Positions 16,038 through 25,059 of a stretch of 46,689 bases of DNA are shown here, piece after piece (the first letter of the stretch is position 1; each line of letters starts with the position of its first letter). Source of the DNA: Campylobacterales bacterium (GTDB lineage Bacteria; Campylobacterota; Campylobacteria; Campylobacterales; JALSKU01); the NCBI GenBank assembly GCA_027038235.1, contig JALVXV010000116.1, positions 1 to 46,689 on the forward strand, written 5' to 3'. Both the position numbers and the translations under genes were made by a program. Below the pieces are notes generated by a model, which ran no database searches, was not told the origin of the DNA, and saw nothing but the letters and a program-made list of their open reading frames with translations.

Positions 16038-16787
16038 TTATGGTTTGGTTACTACATGAAAATAACCCGGCACCAAAACCTTTGCATAGGGCTTTACAAC
16101 TGCACTAATATATGACTCCTCTTTTATGATATTAGTTACCCTGCCTACCTTTACACCCTCAAAAAATATATTATCAAGACCGCTAGTATATACTTCATCG
16201 CCCTTTTTTATACTCATCCAAGTAGGAATATATCTAACTATCATATCATCTTTATCCCCAAAAATAACTCCAGGGACCTTTTTATCTCCAATATAGACTG
16301 AAAATATACACTTTAAATCACCTTGCAAAAGCCCCAAAGCTTTATCATTTTTATTGATAACAATCCCAGCACTATAGCCTTGATATAAAAGACCATATAT
16401 TCTATCCTTTTTTAAGGCTTGAAAATCCAACCAAACTCTATCATAGTTAGCAAGATTCACATATGATATAGCTCTTGTTATATTAAGCTCTGGAGTATAT
16501 AAGGTACTTCTATCTTGCAAAAGACTTCTAAGTTTTCCTGCAAATGCAGAGGATAGCTCTGCAGATTTTTTTAACCTTTCAACCTCTTTTTTAAGTCTTT
16601 TTATACCTTTTTTTTGCTCTACATGCTCCTGCACAAAATCTCTTATATTTTGTACAAAATCTATATACTCTCTCTTTATCTCATAAGTTATATTTAAAAT
16701 AGGCTCTTTTATCAATTCATTATAGTTGTACTTTATAGCTAAAAGTACAACAAATAGGATTAAAAAAAAGTATCTATTTTTAATCAT
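16038..16787 (-). CDS. mreC: Rod-shape-determining protein MreC
   Basis: MreC (249 residues) is a periplasmic scaffold of the elongasome. It has an N-terminal membrane anchor (about 5-22), a coiled coil (about 35-85) and the beta-rich MreC core with ITRAISYVNLANYDRVWLD, GLLQGDLKCIFSVYI and GDEVYTSGLDNIFFEGVKVG. The start overlaps mreB by eight bases. It is slightly shorter than E. coli MreC (367) because the C-terminal extension is absent. Confidence 0.93.
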   Translation of the reverse strand: MIKNRYFFLILFVVLLAIKYNYNELIKEPILNITYEIKREYIDFVQNIRDFVQEHVEQKKGIKRLKKEVERLKKSAELSSAFAGKLRSLLQDRSTLYTPELNITRAISYVNLANYDRVWLDFQALKKDRIYGLLYQGYSAGIVINKNDKALGLLQGDLKCIFSVYIGDKKVPGVIFGDKDDMIVRYIPTWMSIKKGDEVYTSGLDNIFFEGVKVGRVTNIIKEESYISAVVKPYAKVLVPGYFHVVTKP

Positions 16788-17817
16788 CTATAACTTGCTT
16801 AAGAAGATCTATCTCCTCCAATACTCTTCCTGTACCCTTTGCGACTGCTAAAAGTGGCTCCTCTGCAACATAGACAGGAAGTCTAACAATTTCACTTAGA
16901 TATTTATCAATTCCTCTTATTAGTGCCCCTCCCCCAGTAAGAACTATACCATTTTCTACAATATCACTTGCTAAATCCGGTGGAGTAGCCTCAAGTATAT
17001 CTTTTAAGGCATCGCTTATCTCTTTTAGCGGCTCTTTCATAGCCTCTCTTATATCTTCACTACTTAGATTTATTCCTACTAAAAGTCCACTTATCTGATC
17101 TCGTCCCTTTACACTTATCTCAAACTCTTCATCAAGCTTTACAGCACTTCCAACCTCTATTTTTATCATCTCTCCTGTTCTATCACCAATTAAGAGATTG
17201 TACTTTTTCTTGACAAAATCAACTATAGCCTGATCTATTTTATCTCCTGCAACCCTTATGGATTTGCATATAACTAAACCCCCCAATGAAATAACACCTA
17301 TCTCAGTTGTTCCACCCCCTATATCTACTATAAGATGGCCATGAGGCTTTTTGATATCAAGATCAGCTCCAATAGCAGCTGCCATTGGCTCCTCTATAAG
17401 ATAGACCTCTCTAGCTCCTGCACTCATAGCTGACTCTTTTACAGCCTTCCTCTCAACTTGAGTAAGTCCATAAGGAACACATATAACAATACGAGGCCTT
17501 ATAAAACTTTTTCTTCTATGGGCTTTTTCTATAAAGTATCTTATCATCTTCTCTGTCATATCAAAGTCAGCTATCACCCCATCCTTCATAGGTCTAATAG
17601 CTTGAATATTGCCCGGAGTTTTTCCTATCATCTTTTTTGCTTCATCTCCAACAGCTAAGATATTATTTCTTCCAAATTTATCATTTTGTATCGCAACAAC
17701 AGAGGGTTCATTGATAATGATACCCTTTCCCCTTAGTAGTATCAAGGTATTAGCAGTTCCTAAGTCAATACTCATATCATTTGAAAAAAGTCCAATTATT
17801 TTATCTAGTATCATCAT
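16780..17817 (-). CDS. mreB: Rod-shape-determining protein MreB
   Basis: MreB (345 residues) is the actin-like filament that positions cell-wall synthesis in rods and curved cells. The ATP-binding phosphate loops are SIDLGTANTLI and IVDIGGGTTEIGVISLGG, and the adenosine motif is IVLTGGGALIRG. An amphipathic N-terminus (ILDKIIGLF) fits membrane attachment. ATG at 17817 is directly followed by a second in-frame ATG; either could serve. It lies six bases after clpX in the operon clpX-mreB-mreC. Confidence 0.97.
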   Translation of the reverse strand: MMILDKIIGLFSNDMSIDLGTANTLILLRGKGIIINEPSVVAIQNDKFGRNNILAVGDEAKKMIGKTPGNIQAIRPMKDGVIADFDMTEKMIRYFIEKAHRRKSFIRPRIVICVPYGLTQVERKAVKESAMSAGAREVYLIEEPMAAAIGADLDIKKPHGHLIVDIGGGTTEIGVISLGGLVICKSIRVAGDKIDQAIVDFVKKKYNLLIGDRTGEMIKIEVGSAVKLDEEFEISVKGRDQISGLLVGINLSSEDIREAMKEPLKEISDALKDILEATPPDLASDIVENGIVLTGGGALIRGIDKYLSEIVRLPVYVAEEPLLAVAKGTGRVLEEIDLLKQVIDD

Positions 17818-17823
17818 TTACCC

Positions 17824-19044
17824 TTATGCAATTTTTTTAGAGTTTTTTATATAGAGTGGTTTTGCCTTATTTGCTACCACATCTTTTGTAATAAGCACTT
17901 CATAGCCTTCAAGCTCTGGAAGTTCAAACATTATATCAACCATTATCTCTTCCATAATAGATCTTAATCCTCTTGCACCTGTTTTTCTATTGATTGCCAT
18001 CTTAGCAACCTCTCTTAAAGCTTCATCTTCAAAACTCAAAGTTACTCCATCAATTGCAAAAAGCTTTTGATACTGCTTTAAGATAGCATTTTTTGGCTTA
18101 GTTAATATCTCTACCATATCCTCTTCGGTTATTTGATTTAGTGTAGCTATAGAGTGAAGTCGTCCTATAAGCTCTGGTATAAGTCCATAATTTACCAAAT
18201 CATCAGGCTCTACTAGCTCTATTAGGTTATCCTCTTCGCTCTTTTTTCTTTTTGCTTGATTAAATCCCAAGACATTATTGCCTATCCTTCTTTTTATGAT
18301 GTCATTAAGTCCATCAAATGCACCGCCACATACAAAGAGTATATTGGAAGTATCTATCTGTGTAAAATCTTGATTTGGATGTTTTCTGCCACCCTTTGGA
18401 GGAATATTTACTAAACTCCCCTCTATAATCTTTAAAAGTGCCTGTTGCACACCCTCGCCTGAAACATCTCTTGTGATAGATCTATTTTCACTCATTCTTG
18501 CAATTTTGTCTATCTCATCAACAAAGACTATACCCTTTTCAGCCTTTTTTATATCCCCATCAGCCTCTTGAAGAAGTTTAGTTAAAATATTCTCTACATC
18601 CTCACCAACATATCCAGCTTCAGTAAGACTTGTAGCATCTGCTATGGCTATTGGAACATCTAAAAATTTTGCCATCGTTTGAGCCATTAAAGTCTTTCCG
18701 CTACCTGTTGGTCCTATAAATAAAATATTTGATTTTTGAATCTCTGTATCATCATCCTTAAAAGATGCACTTTTAAAGATTCTTTTATAGTGGTTATAGA
18801 CTCCTACAGCAAATATCTTTTTAGCTCTATGTTGACCTACGACATAATCATCTAAAACCTTTTTTAACTCTTTAGGAGTAAAGATTCTTTTTTCATCATC
18901 TGTACTACCATCAAAAAGATCATCATCTCCAAAAAGTATCTTATAAGCTGAAACCACACAGTGTTCACATATACATACCCCATTGCCCTCAATAAGCCTA
19001 TTATCATTACTCTCTTTTGAGTTACAAAAGCTACATCTTTTCAT
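17824..19044 (-). CDS. clpX: ATP-dependent Clp protease ATP-binding subunit ClpX
   Basis: ClpX (406 residues) unfolds substrates and feeds them to ClpP. A zinc-binding domain with four cysteines (CSFC at 4-7 and CEHC near 28-31) precedes the AAA+ core: Walker A GPTGSGKT, Walker B IVFVDEIDKI, the GYVGEDVE pore-loop region, and sensor 2 in KTGARGLRSI. The ATG has GAAGGATTTTTAT upstream, the same leader boundary as serB. No clpP is in the window. Confidence 0.97.
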   Translation of the reverse strand: MKRCSFCNSKESNDNRLIEGNGVCICEHCVVSAYKILFGDDDLFDGSTDDEKRIFTPKELKKVLDDYVVGQHRAKKIFAVGVYNHYKRIFKSASFKDDDTEIQKSNILFIGPTGSGKTLMAQTMAKFLDVPIAIADATSLTEAGYVGEDVENILTKLLQEADGDIKKAEKGIVFVDEIDKIARMSENRSITRDVSGEGVQQALLKIIEGSLVNIPPKGGRKHPNQDFTQIDTSNILFVCGGAFDGLNDIIKRRIGNNVLGFNQAKRKKSEEDNLIELVEPDDLVNYGLIPELIGRLHSIATLNQITEEDMVEILTKPKNAILKQYQKLFAIDGVTLSFEDEALREVAKMAINRKTGARGLRSIMEEIMVDIMFELPELEGYEVLITKDVVANKAKPLYIKNSKKIA

Positions 19045-19062
19045 ATAAAAATCCTTCGGATT

Positions 19063-19147
19063 TGGCTAAGAGCTGAGAGCTTAGGGCTAAGAGCTAGAAA
19101 AGCTCTAAATACTCGGCTCTTGGCTCTTGGCTCTTGGCTCTTGGCTA
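19063..19147. repeat. Inverted heptamer arrays, GGCTCTT x4 and GGCTAAGAGC units
   Basis: Four perfect GGCTCTT units (19115-19142) face an inverted degenerate array, GGCTAAGAGCT-GAGAGCT-TAGGGCTAAGAGCT (19065-19097). The region separates clpX from lpxA; in clpX mRNA it is leader just upstream of the ribosome binding site. Confidence 0.93.
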
Positions 19148-19149
19148 TA

Positions 19150-19932
19150 TTAGTTATCTCTATCAAATGGAATCCCTCTTTTTGTATTTATTATAAAATC
19201 ACATAACTTTTTTACTTTATCATTATCTATTTCACTTAGCACCTCTTGAACACTCTCTTTGATAGCCCTATTAGATCTAAATATCTTTTTATATGCTTTA
19301 CGAATCATATCTACATCACCTCTATCAAATCTTCTTCTAAGTCCTACTAAGTTTAAACCTTTTAGCTTTGCTCTATTACCCTCAGCTAAACAGTATGGGG
19401 GAATATCTTGACTAACTGCACTAGCACCCCCTATCATCACACTCTCACCAATTTTTACAAATTGATGAATAGGTGTCAAACCTCCAATAACAGTATAATC
19501 CCCTATCTCTACATGCCCTGCAAGAGTTGCACTATTTGCAAGTATAATGTTATTGCCAAGAACACAATCATGAGCTATATGACAATATGCCATGATGTAG
19601 TTATTATCACCTATAATGGTCTTTTTATCCTGCTTAAGTGTAGGAAGATTTATGGTAGCAAACTCTCTTATGATATTATTTTTACCTATTATAAGCTCCC
19701 CTGTTTCTCCTTTGTATGAGACATCTTGAGGAATATTACCAACAACTGCATAGGAGTGAATTTGTGTATTTTTACCAACAGTTGTCTTTCCTTTTACTTG
19801 GGCACCCTCAAAGACCTTAACACCATCTTGAAGTTCAACTTCGCTCCCAATGAGTGCAAATGCCCCTATCTCTACATTTTTACCTATTTTAGCACCATCT
19901 TCTACAATAGCAAGTTTACTAATATTTGCCAT
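19150..19932 (-). CDS. lpxA: Acyl-ACP--UDP-N-acetylglucosamine O-acyltransferase
   Basis: LpxA (260 residues) performs the first acylation of lipid A synthesis. A left-handed beta-helix of hexapeptide repeats fills about residues 1-185, with the catalytic His in CHIAHDCVLGNN and the GGLTPIHQFVKIGE turn; a helical C-terminal domain follows (GLNLVGLRRRF onward). The ATG follows the fabZ stop with no gap, so the pair is coupled. Length matches the family (about 262). Confidence 0.97.
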   Translation of the reverse strand: MANISKLAIVEDGAKIGKNVEIGAFALIGSEVELQDGVKVFEGAQVKGKTTVGKNTQIHSYAVVGNIPQDVSYKGETGELIIGKNNIIREFATINLPTLKQDKKTIIGDNNYIMAYCHIAHDCVLGNNIILANSATLAGHVEIGDYTVIGGLTPIHQFVKIGESVMIGGASAVSQDIPPYCLAEGNRAKLKGLNLVGLRRRFDRGDVDMIRKAYKKIFRSNRAIKESVQEVLSEIDNDKVKKLCDFIINTKRGIPFDRDN

Positions 19933-20379
19933 CTATTTATCCACTATCATAGCTTTTAATTCTGCTTCACATACAAGCTTATCATCTACATAAGCCTTTC
20001 CATCAAGCACCCAAATAGAGCCTTTATGCTTTATGACACTTAACTTATAAACAAGTCTATCTCCTGGTTTTACAGGAGATCTAAATTTGGCTTTATCAAT
20101 ACTCATAAAATAGACTACTTTATCATTAGTATCATTTTGTTCATTTTCACTCATACTCTCAAATGCCAAAACACCCCCAGCTTGGGCCATGCCTTCAATG
20201 ATCATAACACCAGGATATATAGGATGATCTGGAAAATGTCCTTGAAAAATCTGTTCACCGATAGTAACATTTTTATAAGCCTCTATAGAGTTTGCTTTTT
20301 CTATCTTTATAACTCTATCAACCAATAAAAATGGAAATCTATGGGGAAGAATTTTTTGAATATCCACTACATCAAGCAT
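19933..20379 (-). CDS. fabZ: 3-hydroxyacyl-ACP dehydratase FabZ
   Basis: FabZ (148 residues from the chosen start) dehydrates 3-hydroxyacyl-ACP in fatty-acid elongation, competing with LpxA for the same substrate, hence the common fabZ-lpxA pairing. The hot-dog fold signature is ILPHRFPFLLVDRV, GHFPDHPIYPGV and MIIEGMAQAGG, with catalytic His in GHF and Glu in IEGM. The ATG at 20377-20379 has AAAGG eight bases upstream, so the in-frame TTG at 20397 is not preferred. Confidence 0.95.
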   Translation of the reverse strand: MLDVVDIQKILPHRFPFLLVDRVIKIEKANSIEAYKNVTIGEQIFQGHFPDHPIYPGVMIIEGMAQAGGVLAFESMSENEQNDTNDKVVYFMSIDKAKFRSPVKPGDRLVYKLSVIKHKGSIWVLDGKAYVDDKLVCEAELKAMIVDK

Positions 20380-20413
20380 AAATTTAGCCTTTGTCAAAAA
20401 TTTGAATATTTTA

Positions 20414-21496
20414 TCAAAAAATTACTAAATTTTCCCTAATACTATCATAGTAGATAGCATCAAGATATAATTCAAAGGCTTTAAAATTGATATCATCTAC
20501 AACAATAATAGGCGATAAAGAGTAAAAATTACCCTCTAAAAAGTTTCTAAACTTTATCTCATCTTCTACCAAAGGGGGATGAAAAATAAGCTCTTTCGTA
20601 TTTTTATATGATAATTTTGTAGCTTTATTAAAGTACTCAATACTTACAAATTTTATACTATCTCTATTGGCATAATAGATACCTCCAATAGCTTTTTCAA
20701 CTCTTAATTTAACCCTTTTTCTTTTCATATATGAGTAAAAGATGGGGTATGATGGTATAACCTTTTTATCAACTTTTAAATAGGATCTCAAAACTCTATA
20801 GTTTAAAAATAGATCTTTTACAATATCATAGTTTTTGCCTACCTCTTCTAATTTGACTCTTTTTTGATAAAGATCTATCCTCTGCTCTATAGAGTTTGGT
20901 TGAATCTGATTTGCAATATTTACAAAAAGTTCATCTGCTACTCTTTTTTGAAACTCTCTTTGCTTTTTCAAAGCATAGATACACCCACAATAGTTTTGAT
21001 GATAAAGTTTATCCTTTTTTGCCAATAAAAATTGCTCATTTGTACCACCATTTTTCCTAAGATCAATACTTACAAACTCTATATTATACTTTTTTGCAAG
21101 TTTTTTTCCTACAGTTGTTAACTGTTCTATAGATTTTTTAGGGCTAGTTAAAAGTGTTGTAGTAACCTTATTGATTCCTAACTCCTTTGCTTTTTTCATG
21201 CTAACTTCTACTCTATTATCAAAGCAAAGAGTACATCTTTTGCCCTTTTCAGGTTCATTTTCATAGCCTCTAACTTTATCAAGCCACCCCTTTATATCAT
21301 ACTCCCCCTCTATAAGCTCAATATCAAGCATTTTACAACTTCTTTTTACATCAAGAAGTCTAAGATAGTATTCGCTATATGGGTGGATATTAGGATCATA
21401 AAAAAAGGCTATAAAGCTCTCTTTGGGATAAAGCTTTTTTAATTTTTGCAAGAAAAAATGGCTATCAACTGAGCAACAGATATGAACTAGCATCAT
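20414..21496 (-). CDS. queH: Epoxyqueuosine reductase QueH-like (DUF208)
   Basis: QueH reduces epoxyqueuosine to queuosine in tRNA. The N-terminal half matches: VHICCSVDS with vicinal Cys7-Cys8, FFYDPNIHPYSEYYLRL, the GKRCTLCFDNRVE Cys pair, TTTLLTSPKKSIEQL and NYCGCIYALKKQRE. At 360 residues it is longer than typical QueH (about 200-280), with about 150 extra C-terminal residues (from FVNIANQIQ) that I do not recognise but that are lysine- and tyrosine-rich. Two adjacent ATGs (21491-21496) could both serve. Flanked by CTAAATC arrays toward bcp. Confidence 0.85.
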   Translation of the reverse strand: MMLVHICCSVDSHFFLQKLKKLYPKESFIAFFYDPNIHPYSEYYLRLLDVKRSCKMLDIELIEGEYDIKGWLDKVRGYENEPEKGKRCTLCFDNRVEVSMKKAKELGINKVTTTLLTSPKKSIEQLTTVGKKLAKKYNIEFVSIDLRKNGGTNEQFLLAKKDKLYHQNYCGCIYALKKQREFQKRVADELFVNIANQIQPNSIEQRIDLYQKRVKLEEVGKNYDIVKDLFLNYRVLRSYLKVDKKVIPSYPIFYSYMKRKRVKLRVEKAIGGIYYANRDSIKFVSIEYFNKATKLSYKNTKELIFHPPLVEDEIKFRNFLEGNFYSLSPIIVVDDINFKAFELYLDAIYYDSIRENLVIF

Positions 21497-21497
21497 T

Positions 21498-21574
21498 GGG
21501 ATTTAGGATTTAGGTTTTTAGGATTGAGACTAGAATAAACCACTTCTAAATCCTCAATCCAAATCCCAAATCCT
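21498..21574. repeat. Inverted GATTTAG / CTAAATC heptamer arrays
   Basis: GGGATTTAGGATTTAGG (21498-21514) and a following degenerate unit face CTAAATCCTCAATCC and AAATCCCAAATCCTA (21546-21575). The right half reaches the bcp TAG stop at 21573-21575. It fills the bcp-queH gap. Confidence 0.9.
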
Positions 21575-22037
21575 ATCTTAGCTCCTCTAATTTCTCTTTG
21601 ACAGCTTGGACATGTCCTTTTACTTTTACTTTATCCCACCTATAAGCGACCTTTCCATTTGGATCTATCAAATATGTAGTTCTAACTACCCCCATATACT
21701 CTCTTCCGCACATCTTCTTAAGTTGCCATACTCCATACTCTTGCAATACTTTTTTATCTTCATCACTTAAAAGTGTAATTTTAAGAGCTTTTTTCTCTAT
21801 AAAGTTTCTATGCTTTTTTGGACTATCAGGACTTATACCAAGTATCACTGCATCTAACTCTTCAAAAGCTGGTAAATTTTGGGTAAAATCACATGCCTCA
21901 GTAGTACATCCAGGGGTATTATCTTTTGGATAAAAGTATAAGACTACCCACTTTCCTTTAAAATCTCTAAGACATATATCAACTTCATCTTGATTTGGCA
22001 GACAAAAATCCTTTGCCATATCTGCTATCTCTATCAT
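21573..22037 (-). CDS. bcp: Thiol peroxidase, BCP/PrxQ family
   Basis: This 154-residue peroxiredoxin reduces hydrogen peroxide and organic hydroperoxides with thioredoxin. Peroxidatic Cys44 and resolving Cys49 lie in NTPGCTTEACDF, the PrxQ arrangement; FYPKDN and GISPDSPKKH fit as well. The ATG overlaps the stop of the GGDEF-EAL gene (ATGA) behind a consensus AAGGAGG, so it is coupled to the signalling gene. Confidence 0.96.
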   Translation of the reverse strand: MIEIADMAKDFCLPNQDEVDICLRDFKGKWVVLYFYPKDNTPGCTTEACDFTQNLPAFEELDAVILGISPDSPKKHRNFIEKKALKITLLSDEDKKVLQEYGVWQLKKMCGREYMGVVRTTYLIDPNGKVAYRWDKVKVKGHVQAVKEKLEELR

Positions 22038-24934
22038 GTTGCCTCCTTAAGATTGTAAAATTTTTTGATAAATGTAATTATATCCTTTTTTGAGAGTGGT
22101 TTTGAGTATAGATATCCTTGTATGATATGACAACCCTCTTTTTTTAGAAACTCCTCTTGCTCCTTTTTCTCTATACCCTCTGCTACTATCTTAAGTCCTA
22201 AGCCTTTGCCTAGTTCGATAATAGTCTTTACTATAGCCTCATCCTCATAACCTCCTGGAATATCTTTGATAAAAGATTTATCTATTTTTATCACATCAAA
22301 TGGTAAATTTTTAATATATGCTAAAGAGGAGTATCCTGTACCAAAATCATCTATAGAGATACTACATCCAATATCTCTTATCTTTTTTAAAAGCTTATAT
22401 GAACTTTTAACATCGTTCATTACAAAGCCCTCTGTTATCTCAAATTCTATCAAATTAGCACTACAGTTATGAGCAGCTAAAGAGTTTTTGATAGTGGTTA
22501 AAATATTACTATCTTTTAACTGCTTATCATCAAGATTGATAGAGATTTTCTCTAATTTAGGGTTTAACAAGAGTATATCATTAGCAAATGACATCACCTT
22601 ATTTATAACTATATCACCTATATCATTTATCAAATTGCACTGAGATGCTATATTGATAAACTCTGTAGGAGATATTATATCTCCATCTTTTTTCCATCTA
22701 ACAAGTGCTTCAAGACCTACTATTTTATGACTGATTATATCTATTTGTGGCTGATAAAATACTACAAATTCATCATTTTGGATAGCTTTTTTTATATCCT
22801 CTTCAAGTATATGCCTTTTGATTATCCTCTTGTACATCTTATCTTTGAAAAAGATATATCTATTTTTTCCTTTCTCTTTAGCCTTATACATTGCAATATC
22901 AGCATTTCTTAAAAGTTCATCACTTGTTGTGCCATCATAAGGATATATAGCTATTCCGATGCTTATAGTTATCTTGATGATATGATCATCTATCAAAAAT
23001 GGGTTTGAAAAGCTATTTTTTAACTTCTCAGATACTTTAACTATACTACTCTCATCATTAAAATCACAAAGCAAAAAGACAAATTCATCTCCTCCAAATC
23101 TAAAAAGATAATCACTCTTTCTAATCTCATCTGTAAGTCTTTTAGAGGCTTTTACTAAAAGTTCATCACCTATATCATGACCATAAAAATCATTAATATC
23201 TTTAAAACCATCAAAATCTAAAAATAAAAGTGCGATCTTCTTATCCTCTCTCTTTGCTTTTAGCATTTCATGAGTAATAATCTCATTAAACATAAATCTA
23301 TTTGGCAAATTGGTAAGTACATCATGCCTAGCTCTATAGATGAGCTTTGCCTCATTATTTTTTAACTCTTTTTCTATCCTCTTTCTTTTGCTTATATCTC
23401 TAAAGACTGTATAATATACTATCTTACTTTCAAAATCAATGGCAGTTACAACCATCTCTATCCAAAATGTTGAACCATCAAGCCTTTTAGAGAGCCACTC
23501 TCCTCTATACACACCATCTTTTTTTGCTTTGGCAAATATATATGCCATTTTTGCCTTTGAGAGAGTACCATCTGGCTGATATTTTGGTGAGAGAGTTAAG
23601 GCACTTTGTCTTAAAAGCTCCCTCTTATTTTTTGCTCCAAACATCTTTATAGATGCTTCATTGCAATCTATAAACTTATCTTTGCTATCAAGAAAAATAC
23701 CATCTTTTGATTTTTCAAAAAGAAGTTGAAAAACCTTTTTTTGATTTATTATCTCATTGTATTGTCTTAATAAATTGCTCTCATAATCATAGATAATTTT
23801 TTTTATTTTTTTTGCAATACCAACCATAACAAAACCAAACACAATAATCATAATCAAAGAGGCAAAAAGTATTATTTTTATATTTTCTTTCAATCTTTCT
23901 TTAACTAAATTATATTTATTTACTGTATCCTCTCTTATATCATCTACATAAAAACCTGCTCCAACGATCCATTTAAATTCAGATATGCTCTTTATATAAG
24001 AGATCTTTCTAGCTGGTTTATGAGTTGATGGATCATAAGATGCAATATAACTTATAAAGAAGCCATCTTTATTAAGCTTTGCTCCACTTATCATCTCCTT
24101 TATAATGTGCCTATGGTTTACAACAAGATTTATCCTATTTTTCCCTATAAGATCCTTTTTGATGTGATTTAGAGTATTGCCTTTAAAATCATATGCAAAG
24201 ATATACCCTTTATTGCCATATCTATAACTTCTAATAATTTGCAAAGCTACCTTTTTTGCCTTTTTTATAATATCCTCTTCATAAAAAGCACTACCTATGT
24301 ATATATTTAAAGGTTTATAAATTCTAAAATAGCCTATCTTCTTCTTCATCTGTGTTTCACCAGGCTTATACCAGTACCAACTCTCAAATGCCTCATCTCT
24401 ATTTTGAAGAATTTTAATAGCCTTTTTAATGATTTTTGTTCCTGTTGCATCCTTTATATTGATAAGATTTTGACCCTCATATTTTGGATTGCTAGGCAAT
24501 AAAACACAGGTACCATCCATAAAAAATATATAAAAATATCCACTTAAGTTATCAAAAAAGCGCATATCTCTAAGTCTATCTTTTATCATATTTACTATGA
24601 GATCTTTACTCTTGTTTTTATTTTGATTATAAATGTCATCTACAATCTTATAGGCAATATTGACAAGATTTTTAACATCTCTTCTTGACTCTTCAATGAG
24701 TATTTTTTTATTTGTCTCTATTTGGGAGGTAAGTTTTAATATTCTATCTTCAATTTCAATTTTTTTACTTTTTAACAACTCTACTTTATACTTGCTGATA
24801 TCTTGTTTGTAAATATTGTTCCATCTATATATCAAAAATGTTGCTACTATTAGTACTATAAAAAATATAGCAATAAGAGGAATAAAGTATATCCATCTTA
24901 TAAGTTTTTCATTATTTTTTTTATCTATATTCAT
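22034..24934 (-). CDS. Membrane Cache-PAS-GGDEF-EAL cyclic-di-GMP enzyme
   Basis: A 966-residue cyclic-di-GMP protein. Order: membrane segment (about 14-37), periplasmic double Cache-type sensor (about 40-350, with GYFYIFFMDG and the repeat-like GYIFAYDFKG), second membrane segment (about 352-373), PAS (about 400-520), GGDEF with RFGGDEF (614-618) and an RxxD inhibitory site at 605-608, then EAL (742-744) with DDFGTG (862-867), a later KIDKSFI Lys and VAEGIE. All the usual catalytic motifs of both domains look intact, so it could both make and degrade cyclic-di-GMP. It is first in a pair with bcp. Confidence 0.93.
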   Translation of the reverse strand: MNIDKKNNEKLIRWIYFIPLIAIFFIVLIVATFLIYRWNNIYKQDISKYKVELLKSKKIEIEDRILKLTSQIETNKKILIEESRRDVKNLVNIAYKIVDDIYNQNKNKSKDLIVNMIKDRLRDMRFFDNLSGYFYIFFMDGTCVLLPSNPKYEGQNLINIKDATGTKIIKKAIKILQNRDEAFESWYWYKPGETQMKKKIGYFRIYKPLNIYIGSAFYEEDIIKKAKKVALQIIRSYRYGNKGYIFAYDFKGNTLNHIKKDLIGKNRINLVVNHRHIIKEMISGAKLNKDGFFISYIASYDPSTHKPARKISYIKSISEFKWIVGAGFYVDDIREDTVNKYNLVKERLKENIKIILFASLIMIIVFGFVMVGIAKKIKKIIYDYESNLLRQYNEIINQKKVFQLLFEKSKDGIFLDSKDKFIDCNEASIKMFGAKNKRELLRQSALTLSPKYQPDGTLSKAKMAYIFAKAKKDGVYRGEWLSKRLDGSTFWIEMVVTAIDFESKIVYYTVFRDISKRKRIEKELKNNEAKLIYRARHDVLTNLPNRFMFNEIITHEMLKAKREDKKIALLFLDFDGFKDINDFYGHDIGDELLVKASKRLTDEIRKSDYLFRFGGDEFVFLLCDFNDESSIVKVSEKLKNSFSNPFLIDDHIIKITISIGIAIYPYDGTTSDELLRNADIAMYKAKEKGKNRYIFFKDKMYKRIIKRHILEEDIKKAIQNDEFVVFYQPQIDIISHKIVGLEALVRWKKDGDIISPTEFINIASQCNLINDIGDIVINKVMSFANDILLLNPKLEKISINLDDKQLKDSNILTTIKNSLAAHNCSANLIEFEITEGFVMNDVKSSYKLLKKIRDIGCSISIDDFGTGYSSLAYIKNLPFDVIKIDKSFIKDIPGGYEDEAIVKTIIELGKGLGLKIVAEGIEKKEQEEFLKKEGCHIIQGYLYSKPLSKKDIITFIKKFYNLKEAT

Positions 24935-24963
24935 TCACTACTCACTTCTAAAAAGTTCGGCTA

Positions 24964-24969
24964 ATTATA
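24964..24969 (-). promoter_or_regulatory. Putative -10 for the GGDEF-EAL gene
   Basis: Minus-strand GTATAAT lies about 30 bases before the ATG at 24934 in the divergent gap with ilvE. Confidence 0.5.
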
Positions 24970-25022
24970 CTTAAAAATCTTTAAACCCAAATTTTGTAAT
25001 AAGGTTTTAATATTGAATTGGA

Positions 25023-25028
25023 TATTAT
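25023..25028 (+). promoter_or_regulatory. Putative -10 for ilvE
   Basis: TATTAT at 25023-25028 lies 31 bases before the ilvE ATG; GAGG at about 25050 is the ribosome site. Confidence 0.45.
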
Positions 25029-25059
25029 AACAATTTATTATTGCAAATGAGGATTTTAT

